Shown: one piece after another, positions 58,253 to 64,000 of the stretch
Layout of the letters: each line of letters opens with the position of its first letter
How positions within the stretch are numbered: position 1 is the stretch's first letter
Assembly: GCF_900046455.1 (NCBI RefSeq)
Contig: NZ_FCOT01000010.1
Location: 62,001-126,000 of the forward strand
From: Cellulomonas timonensis
GTDB lineage: Bacteria; Actinomycetota; Actinomycetes; Actinomycetales; Cellulomonadaceae
Reading direction: 5' to 3'
Length of the DNA: 64,000 bases
Position numbers and translations under genes: made by a program
The notes under the pieces: generated by a model
Database searches by the model: none
Told to the model about the DNA's origin: nothing
The model's input: only the letters and a program-made list of their open reading frames with translations

Positions 58253-58497
58253 ATGTGCAGTTATCAACCGCACGACTGCCCCGGAGGGCCGACGTGCATG
58301 TCCAGTCTACGCGAGAACGCGCCAGACGTCGCCAGGATTCCCTCGGACGGGTCCGGGCGGCCGGCGCCACCACCAGCACGGACGGCCCGGCGCGCCACCC
58401 ACACCTCCCACGCAACGAGATGTCGCGTTCCCCGCGCGCGATGCGCCGCTGAGCGCCACGATGCACGCAGTGTCCGCGCCGATCCCCCGAGGTGACC

Positions 58498-59001
58498 ATG
58501 TCCGACCCAGACGAGACCCCCAGCGGTGACCGCAACGAGACTCCGACGGAGCGGATGGACCGCAACTGGAACGAGCTGCTCCAGGAGCTGCGCGTCACCC
58601 AGACCGGCGTGCAGATCCTCACGGGGTTCCTGCTGACGGTGCCGTTCCAGCAGCGGTTCGCTGACCTGGACGCCTACCAGCGCAACCTGTACTTGGAGCT
58701 GGTGGTGCTGGCGGTGGTGACGACGGGCCTGATCGTGGCGCCGGTGAGCCTGCACCGGATCTTGTTCCGCAAGCGGCTGAAGCGGGAGCTGGTGACGGTG
58801 GCGGACCGGTTGGCCCGGGCGGGCTTGGCGACGTTGGCGTTGGTGCTGTCGGGGTCCACGATGCTGCTGTTCGACGTGGTCGTGGGGCGCACCGAGGGGA
58901 TCATCGCGGGCGCCACGGTGCTGGTGGCACTGACGGTGCTGTGGCTGGTGGTGCCGCTGCGGCTGGCCCGGCTGGCTGGGGAGTCGCGACCGGACCAGTA
59001 G
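58498..59001 (+). CDS. DUF6328-like membrane protein
   Basis: 167 aa. ERMDRNWNELLQELRVTQTGVQILTGFLLTVPFQQRF at the N-terminal half is the DUF6328 family signature. Four TMs follow (LYLELVVLAVVTTGLIVAPV, LATLALVLSGSTMLLFDVVV, IIAGATVLVALTVLWLVVPL). Members occur widely in actinobacteria with unknown function. GAGGTG precedes ATG 58498. The 245-bp gap upstream carries the ssrA promoter on the other strand (GATAAC about 8 nt before the tmRNA 5' end) and nothing else obvious. Confidence 0.8.
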   Translation: MSDPDETPSGDRNETPTERMDRNWNELLQELRVTQTGVQILTGFLLTVPFQQRFADLDAYQRNLYLELVVLAVVTTGLIVAPVSLHRILFRKRLKRELVTVADRLARAGLATLALVLSGSTMLLFDVVVGRTEGIIAGATVLVALTVLWLVVPLRLARLAGESRPDQ

Positions 59002-59076
59002 CGGGTCAGTTGGCCATCGAGACGACTTCACCCGGCTGCGCGCTCCGATTCGCGGCGCTCGTCATGGTTGCTTCCC

Positions 59077-59088
59077 TATTGTCATCCG
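59077..59088 (+). promoter_or_regulatory. Leaderless promoter -10 element
   Basis: TATTGT at 59077-59082 is 6 nt before ATG 59089, with no ribosome-binding site between. Confidence 0.45.
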
Positions 59089-59385
59089 ATGATCTTTTTC
59101 GGTTGGGGACGCAAGAACAAGACGCAGCAGATCGATGCGCGTCAGGCGTTGATTCTGAGTTTCAACTACTTCCACCTCTTCTGGCTCTTCCGGGTGGCCT
59201 TCGGGCTCAACTACAGCGTTGCCACGCTGACGGACGACGGGTGGGCCACGCGCCGCCTCTCCCCTGCCGAGGTCGAGGCGGGAGGCGCCGCGACTGCGCT
59301 GACGCTGCACTGGTGGTGGCGTTTCGGCCTGCTCATCGGGATCGCGGCCATCGTCGTCATCGCGACGCTCGCCTCGATCACCTGA
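59089..59385 (+). CDS. 98-residue two-TM protein of unknown function
   Basis: MIFFGWGRKNKTQQIDARQA is followed by a hydrophobic aromatic stretch (LILSFNYFHLFWLFRVAFGL) and a C-terminal TM (FGLLIGIAAIVVIATLASI). The gene has a leaderless-type promoter. I do not recognise a family. Confidence 0.6.
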   Translation: MIFFGWGRKNKTQQIDARQALILSFNYFHLFWLFRVAFGLNYSVATLTDDGWATRRLSPAEVEAGGAATALTLHWWWRFGLLIGIAAIVVIATLASIT

Positions 59386-59396
59386 CCGGGCCGTGC

Positions 59397-60455
59397 CTAC
59401 GCTCCCGCCGCCAGCACATCCGCGAGCGCATAGGACACCGGTTCCTCGAGTTGCTCGTAGGTGCACGATGACGGGTCGCGGTCGGGCCGCCAGCGCCGGA
59501 ACTGCGCGACGTGCCGGAACCTGTCGCCCTCAAGGTGGTCGTAGCCGACCTCGACCACCAGCTCGGGGCGTAGCGGGATGAACGAGAGGTCCTTGCCGGC
59601 GCTCCAGCGGCTCTGCTCGGACTCGCGCGGGGTGCGGCCGCTGGCGTCGCAGTTCCACGGGTGGTCCTCGAGCGCGGTGACCAGCGGGGCGAGCTCGGTG
59701 ACGAGCTCGCGGCGGCGGGCCATCGAGAACGCGGCGGCGACGCCGACGGACGCGAGCACCCCCTCGGAGGTGTAGAGGCCGAGCAGCAGGGAGCCCACGG
59801 CGTCGTCGCCGGACTTGTGCGGGCGGTACCCGGCGACCACGCAGTCGGCGGTGCGCTCATGCTTGACCTTCGACATGACGCGCTTGCCGGGCTCGTAGAG
59901 CAGGTCGGCCCGTTTGGCGACGACCCCGTCGAGCCCGGCGCCCTCGAAGCTCTGGAACCAGTCGGCGGCGACGGCCGCGTCGTCGGTCTGCGCGGTGACG
60001 TACACCTGGGGGTTGGGGCTGATGATCTGCTCCATCAGGGCCCGGCGCTCCGCGAACGGCTTGCTGGTCAGGTCGGTGTCGTCCAGGGCGAGCAGGTCGA
60101 AGAGGATCAGCAGCGCGGGCGTCTCCCGCGAGAGCAGCCGCACCCGCGAGGCGGCGGGGTGGATGCGCTGTTGGAGGGCGTCCCAGTCGAGTCCCCCGGT
60201 GGTGGCGGACGGGACGACGATCTCCCCGTCGACCACGCACCGCTCGGGCAGGTGGGCCAGTGCCGCGTCGACGATGTCGGGGAAGTAGCGCTGCATGGGG
60301 CGCGTGTTGCGGCTGCCGATCTCCACCTCGTCGCCGTCGCGGAACACGACGGCGCGGAAGCCGTCCCACTTGGGCTCGTACAGCTCCCCCGCGGGGATCG
60401 CCGGCACGGACTTGGCCAGCATCGGGTCCACCGGCGGCATCACAGGCAGGTCCAT
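59397..60455 (-). CDS. ligC: ATP-dependent DNA ligase (LigC type)
   Basis: A 352-aa ATP-dependent DNA ligase. Motif I KWDGFRA carries the adenylated Lys (near residue 29). Further motifs are IGSRNTRP (III region), VVDGEIV (Glu), LLILFDLLALDD, GLDGVVAKR (IV) and MSKVKHERTADCVVAGYRPH (V). The C-terminal OB-fold has the expected RPELVVEVGYDHLEGDRFRHVAQFRRWRPDR. It lacks the nuclease and polymerase domains of LigD, which fits mycobacterial LigC used in repair. ATG 60455 is the start. Confidence 0.9.
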   Translation of the reverse strand: MDLPVMPPVDPMLAKSVPAIPAGELYEPKWDGFRAVVFRDGDEVEIGSRNTRPMQRYFPDIVDAALAHLPERCVVDGEIVVPSATTGGLDWDALQQRIHPAASRVRLLSRETPALLILFDLLALDDTDLTSKPFAERRALMEQIISPNPQVYVTAQTDDAAVAADWFQSFEGAGLDGVVAKRADLLYEPGKRVMSKVKHERTADCVVAGYRPHKSGDDAVGSLLLGLYTSEGVLASVGVAAAFSMARRRELVTELAPLVTALEDHPWNCDASGRTPRESEQSRWSAGKDLSFIPLRPELVVEVGYDHLEGDRFRHVAQFRRWRPDRDPSSCTYEQLEEPVSYALADVLAAGA

Positions 60456-60611
60456 CGGCCCAGTGTGGCCCGCACTCCCCCGTCCGGCCAGAGATCGCGG
60501 GAGGACGGCCCGATGGCGCGAACCGCCCGCCGTGACGATGCGGCAGGCCCTAGACGCCAGCCGTCCGCCCGGAGCATGTTGGGAGTCCACAGTCGATGAA
60601 GGGACGCGACG

Positions 60612-61664
60612 ATGCGCACTCGCCGAACTGCCAGGACCCTCCTCACCCTCACCACCGCCGTGCTGCTGCTGGCCCCGACCGCCGGGCTCGCCGCTGCCCA
60701 GGGCTCCTCTGACCGATCCGGTGGCTCCGCCCACAGCACGGGCAAGGGCTCCGGCCACCACCACCCGGGCCGCCCGGATCCCCGCCCCACCAGCTACCTG
60801 CTCGACCCCGCCGACCAGGCGGCCGAGGACGTGTTCCCCGAGGGCGTCGCCGTCCACCGCGACACGTTCTACGTCGGCAGCACCACCGACGGCACGATCT
60901 ACCGCGGCAGCCTCGACGAGCCCGTGGCCACCCCGTTCCTGCTGGGCGGCGAGGACGGCCGGACCAGCGCGATCGGCATGAAGGCCGACGGCCGCACGCT
61001 GTTCGTCGCGGGCGGCGCCACGGGCCTCGTGTTCGCGTACGACGTGCGCACCCGGGAACTCGTCGGTTCCTGGCAGGTGGCGCAGACCGGTGAGCCCACG
61101 TTCCTCAACGACATCGCGATCAGCCCGCGCGGGGACGTGTACGTCACGGACTCGATGCGCCCGGCGCTCTACCGCATCGACGCGCGGGACCGCCGCACGG
61201 ATGGCGTCGCGGAGCTGCCGGTCTTCGTGGACTTCACCGGCACCGTGCTCGAGTACCAGCCGGGGTTCAACGTCAACGGGATCGTGGTCTCGCAGGACGG
61301 CAAGCACCTCGTGGTGGCGCAGTCCAACACGGCCGAGCTGTTCCGGGTCACGATCGCGGACCGCTCGGTGGCGCAGGTGGACCTGGGCGGCGAGGCGGTG
61401 AGCGGCGACGGGCTCGTGCTGCAGGGGCGCACGCTGTACGCGGTTGAGCGGCAGGGCGACGTCGGCTACATCGTGAAGATCGACCTGTCCCGGGGCCTGG
61501 CGGCGGGCACGGTGGTCAGCCGCACCACCGACCCGTCCTTCAACGACCCGACGACGGCGGCGCTGGCAGGGCGCTCGTTGCTGGTGGTCAACAGCCAGTT
61601 CGGCGAGCGCGCGGCCGGGGTGGAGCCGGGGCCGTTCACGGTGTCCCGCGTCCCGGCGCCCTGA
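60612..61664 (+). CDS. Secreted beta-propeller (SMP-30/NHL-like) protein
   Basis: 350 aa. A Sec signal peptide (ARTLLTLTTAVLLLAPTAGLAAAQG) precedes a His/Ser/Gly linker. Six-bladed propeller-like repeats follow, each with a G-x-x-V/I-x-x-D and Y-V-G-S-T-T-D-G-T-I-Y motif: FPEGVAVHRDTFYVGSTTDGTIYRG, NDIAISPRGDVYVTDS, FNVNGIVVSQDGKHLVVAQSN. It resembles gluconolactonase-like extracellular proteins. The substrate is unknown. GAAGGG lies upstream of ATG 60612. Confidence 0.75.
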   Translation: MRTRRTARTLLTLTTAVLLLAPTAGLAAAQGSSDRSGGSAHSTGKGSGHHHPGRPDPRPTSYLLDPADQAAEDVFPEGVAVHRDTFYVGSTTDGTIYRGSLDEPVATPFLLGGEDGRTSAIGMKADGRTLFVAGGATGLVFAYDVRTRELVGSWQVAQTGEPTFLNDIAISPRGDVYVTDSMRPALYRIDARDRRTDGVAELPVFVDFTGTVLEYQPGFNVNGIVVSQDGKHLVVAQSNTAELFRVTIADRSVAQVDLGGEAVSGDGLVLQGRTLYAVERQGDVGYIVKIDLSRGLAAGTVVSRTTDPSFNDPTTAALAGRSLLVVNSQFGERAAGVEPGPFTVSRVPAP

Positions 61665-61691
61665 GCGGGGCGCCTGGCCACAACGGCCCGG

Positions 61692-62930
61692 CTACACCGG
61701 CCCGAACGCCAGCACGCAGTTCTGCCCGCCGAACCCGAACGCGTTGGTGATCGCGTGCCGGACGCGCTGCTCCCGCGCGACGCCGGGCACGTAGTCGAGG
61801 TCGCAGTCGGGGTCGGGCGTCGTGTAGTTGATGGTCGGCGGGATGACGCCCTCGATGATGGACATCGCGCACAGCAGCGACGCCAAGGTCCCGGCGGCGC
61901 CGATGAGGTGCCCGGTCATCGACTTGGTCGCCGTCACCGCGAGCGCGTCGGCGTGAGAACCGAAGACCTGCCGCAGGGCCGCGGTCTCGGTGCGGTCGTT
62001 GGCCAGGGTGGAGGTGCCGTGCGCGGCGACCAGCTCGATGTCCGACGGGTCGAGGCGCGCTCGGCGCAGCGCTTGCGCGATGGCCTGTGCGGCGTACGTC
62101 CCGGTGGGGTCGGGGGCGACGATGTGGAACGCGTCGGAGGTCATCGCGCCGCCCAGCACCTCGGCGTAGACGCGCGCTCCGCGGGCCCGGGCGTGCGACA
62201 GCAGCTCCATCGTGCAGACCACGGCGCCCTCGGAGAACACGAAGCCGTCGCGGTCGGCGTCGAAGGGCCGGCTGGCCTCCTGCGGGGAGTCGTTGTTGCG
62301 GGAGAGGCCGCGCATGGTGGTGAGCCCCGCGAACATCACCGGGGTGATGGCGGCGTCGGTGCCACCGGCGATGACGACGTCGGCCTCGCCGGACAGCAGG
62401 GTCCGGCGGGCGTCGAGCAGGGCGGCGGTCCCGCTGGCGCAGGCGAGCGCGGACGCGTTGACGGGCCCGTGCACCCCCAGGTCGATCGCCACCTCGCAGG
62501 CCGCCATGTTGGTGAGCGACGACGCGACGAAGCTGGGGCTGATGGCCCGGATGCCCTCCATGCCGTATGCCTCGGTGGCCTCCTGGATCTCCGGGTAGCC
62601 GGAGACGGCGCTGTTGATGACGATCCCGGCGTCGACGTCGTCGAGCGTCGGCCCGAGTCCCGCGTCGGCCACCGCCTCGCGTGACGCCGCGACCGCGAGC
62701 TGGGAGGCGCGGGATGAGCGCTTGAGCCGTTTGAAGGGCAGCAGCGCCGCCGGGTCGAAGCCGCGCACCTCCCCCGCGATGCGGGTCGGGAAGTCGGAGG
62801 CGTCGAATGCCGTGATCTTGTCGATGCCGGATCGGCCCTCCAGCAGCCCCGCCCAGGTCTCGGGCCAGGAGTTGCCCAGCGGGGTGAGGGCGCCCATCCC
62901 GGTGATGACCACCCGTCGATCGTCAGCCAC
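61692..62930 (-). CDS. fabF: 3-oxoacyl-ACP synthase II
   Basis: A 412-aa condensing enzyme. VVITGMGALTPLGNSWPETWAGLLEGRSG is the FabF N-terminus. The catalytic Cys is in ALACASGTAALLDA, one active-site His in VAAHGTSTLANDRTE and the other in KSMTGHLIGAAGTLASL; NAFGFGGQN closes the active site. It elongates acyl-ACP. GTG 62930 overlaps the acyl-CoA synthetase stop by 8 bp, so the two are translationally coupled and probably supply or extend an acyl chain in a specialised pathway. A general FabF role is also possible. Confidence 0.9.
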   Translation of the reverse strand: MADDRRVVITGMGALTPLGNSWPETWAGLLEGRSGIDKITAFDASDFPTRIAGEVRGFDPAALLPFKRLKRSSRASQLAVAASREAVADAGLGPTLDDVDAGIVINSAVSGYPEIQEATEAYGMEGIRAISPSFVASSLTNMAACEVAIDLGVHGPVNASALACASGTAALLDARRTLLSGEADVVIAGGTDAAITPVMFAGLTTMRGLSRNNDSPQEASRPFDADRDGFVFSEGAVVCTMELLSHARARGARVYAEVLGGAMTSDAFHIVAPDPTGTYAAQAIAQALRRARLDPSDIELVAAHGTSTLANDRTETAALRQVFGSHADALAVTATKSMTGHLIGAAGTLASLLCAMSIIEGVIPPTINYTTPDPDCDLDYVPGVAREQRVRHAITNAFGFGGQNCVLAFGPV

Positions 62931-64000
62931 GCTTCTCCGCCCCCGCCGCCTCGTCGTCGAGCACCGGCCCCTCGCCCACAACGCTGGGCGTCGGCGACAC
63001 CAGCACCCCGTCCCGCTCGTCCCGCACAGCCTGCTCGACGACCTTGAAGTGCATCTTCTTGCCCGTCGCGGTCAGCGGCACCTCGTCCACGAACCGGTAG
63101 GCGCGCGGCCGCTTGAAGTCCGCGAGCGCGTCATGCCCCCGACAGAACGCGTCCAGCTCGTCGACAGTCACCGTCCCGTCGCGGCGGACCACATACGCGA
63201 CGATCCGCTGCCCCCACTGGTCGTCCGGCAGCCCCACCACCACGGCGTTCGCGACATCGGGGTGGTCCGCGAGCGCGGCCTCGACCTGCACGGGGTGCAC
63301 GTTCTCCCCGCCGGAGATGATCATGTCGTCCTTGCGGCCCAGGATCGTCACGTACCCGTCGGCGTCCCAGGTGGCCATGTCCCCGGGGTAGAGCCACCCG
63401 TCGTGGAACTTCTCCTCCTCGAGGCCCGGCAGGTTCACGTAGCTGTAGCCGGACTTGGGCGAGCGCATGATCAGCTCGCCGGCCTCGACGCCGTCCTGCG
63501 CGGCGAGCTCGTCAGGTGAGGCTCGCCGGTCCTCGAAGACCTTGACCACGGCGACGTCGTCGTCGGTGCACGCGCGCCCGGCGGCGCCCGCGTGCTCGGG
63601 CAGGTCCTCGGGCCGCAGGAAGGTGTTCCAGAACGCCTCGGTGGTGCCGTACCCGTTGAAGATCCGCGGCGTGAGCACCTGCTGATAGCGCAGCGCCGCG
63701 GCGCGGTCCAGGGGCGCGCCCATGGTGACGATGCCGTTGAGGGAGCCGAGGTCGCGCGGTGCGCGCTCCTGCTCGGCGGCGAGCAGCTCCAGGGTGGTGG
63801 GCGCGCCGATCAGGAACGTCAAGGAGTGCTCTCCCACCCAGTCGAGGACTGTCGCCGCGTCGAAGGCGCGCAGTGGGACCACGCTGGCGCCGACGTAGAC
63901 CGCGGGCGTCGGCCCCCCGGAGTGCAGTCCGCCCCGGTGGAACCAGGGGGTCATGTTGAGGGTGCGGTCGTTCGGGGTGAGCGGGAAGTGCATGATCACG
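62923..64000 (-). CDS. Acyl-CoA/AMP-forming synthetase (partial, runs off the window)
   Basis: At least 358 residues, the N-terminus lying beyond the window edge. The fragment is an ANL-superfamily enzyme: FNGYGTTEAFWNTFLRP (A5-like), GYVTILGRKDDMIISGGENVHPVQVEAAL (A8), and the C-terminal catalytic Lys in VPLTATGKKMHFKVV. The upstream P-loop is not in view. TWDADGYVTILGR and the YRFVDEV ending are typical of acyl-CoA synthetases. Its stop overlaps the FabF start. No start codon is assigned. Confidence 0.88.
   Translation of the reverse strand, partial: VIMHFPLTPNDRTLNMTPWFHRGGLHSGGPTPAVYVGASVVPLRAFDAATVLDWVGEHSLTFLIGAPTTLELLAAEQERAPRDLGSLNGIVTMGAPLDRAAALRYQQVLTPRIFNGYGTTEAFWNTFLRPEDLPEHAGAAGRACTDDDVAVVKVFEDRRASPDELAAQDGVEAGELIMRSPKSGYSYVNLPGLEEEKFHDGWLYPGDMATWDADGYVTILGRKDDMIISGGENVHPVQVEAALADHPDVANAVVVGLPDDQWGQRIVAYVVRRDGTVTVDELDAFCRGHDALADFKRPRAYRFVDEVPLTATGKKMHFKVVEQAVRDERDGVLVSPTPSVVGEGPVLDDEAAGAEKRG

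Overview
The window is a high-GC (about 70% by eye) actinobacterial chromosome segment. Three things point to a Micrococcales-type actinomycete, with a Cellulomonas/Promicromonospora-like organism the best guess: the tmRNA tag (ADSKRTDFALAA), a mycothiol-dependent-isomerase-family protein, and repeated leaderless promoters (TANNNT about 6-7 nt before ATG/GTG). The genus is inference. There are about 60 protein genes, one tmRNA, no rRNA or tRNA genes that I could see, and no recognisable transposase, integrase or CRISPR array.

Layout. 0.2-6 kb: S4-domain RNA-binding protein, a luxS-mtn methyl-cycle/AI-2 operon, PhzF-like and RibD-C-like enzymes, a 7-TM/leucine-rich-repeat fusion and a YdjM-like membrane hydrolase. 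6-11.3 kb: a complete oligopeptide/dipeptide ABC operon with a fused double ATPase. 11.6-20.3 kb: small hypotheticals, a HAD phosphatase, a TetR-luciferase-like pair divergent from a chloroperoxidase-like hydrolase across two perfect operators, a secreted GHL10 glycosidase and a P-type cation ATPase. 21-23.3 kb: a sulfur/persulfide cassette (CoA-disulfide reductase-rhodanese, tiny Cys-rich protein, CsoR/CstR-type repressor) with a visible operator. 23.3-30.3 kb: RlmC, SprT-like protein, acyl-CoA ligase, P-loop kinase, SDR and zinc alcohol dehydrogenase. 30.5-31.9 kb: an AbiE-type toxin-antitoxin/phage-defence pair. 32-40.5 kb: a six-gene galactoside operon (GH42, two permeases, binding protein, GH36, LacI) with LacI-type operators. 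40.6-51.6 kb: an accessory-looking stretch with gene remnants (oxidoreductase tail, frameshifted DsrE, 5'-truncated thioester-domain adhesin), a NERD protein, CPBP protease with two-component system, methyltransferase, AlkD-like and DUF5317 proteins, and a LuxR regulator. 52-54.5 kb: an alpha/beta hydrolase and a cytochrome P450.

The most interesting part is 54.7-57.4 kb, a translationally coupled minus-strand operon. It encodes an SdpC-like toxin precursor, SdpA, SdpB and a fourth small membrane protein with a PH-like domain. This looks like an actinobacterial relative of the Bacillus subtilis SDP cannibalism toxin system. It has no SdpI-type immunity gene in view, so the fourth protein is a candidate immunity factor. 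The precursor carries two C-x5-C motifs bounding a hydrophobic segment of about 41 residues, close to the 42-residue SDP peptide. The operon lies immediately 3' of ssrA (tmRNA), a classic integration site, and its base composition is visibly less GC-rich than its neighbours.

58.5-64 kb returns to ordinary genes: DUF6328-like and other small membrane proteins, a LigC-type ATP-dependent DNA ligase, a secreted beta-propeller protein, and a FabF/acyl-CoA synthetase pair whose second member runs off the window.
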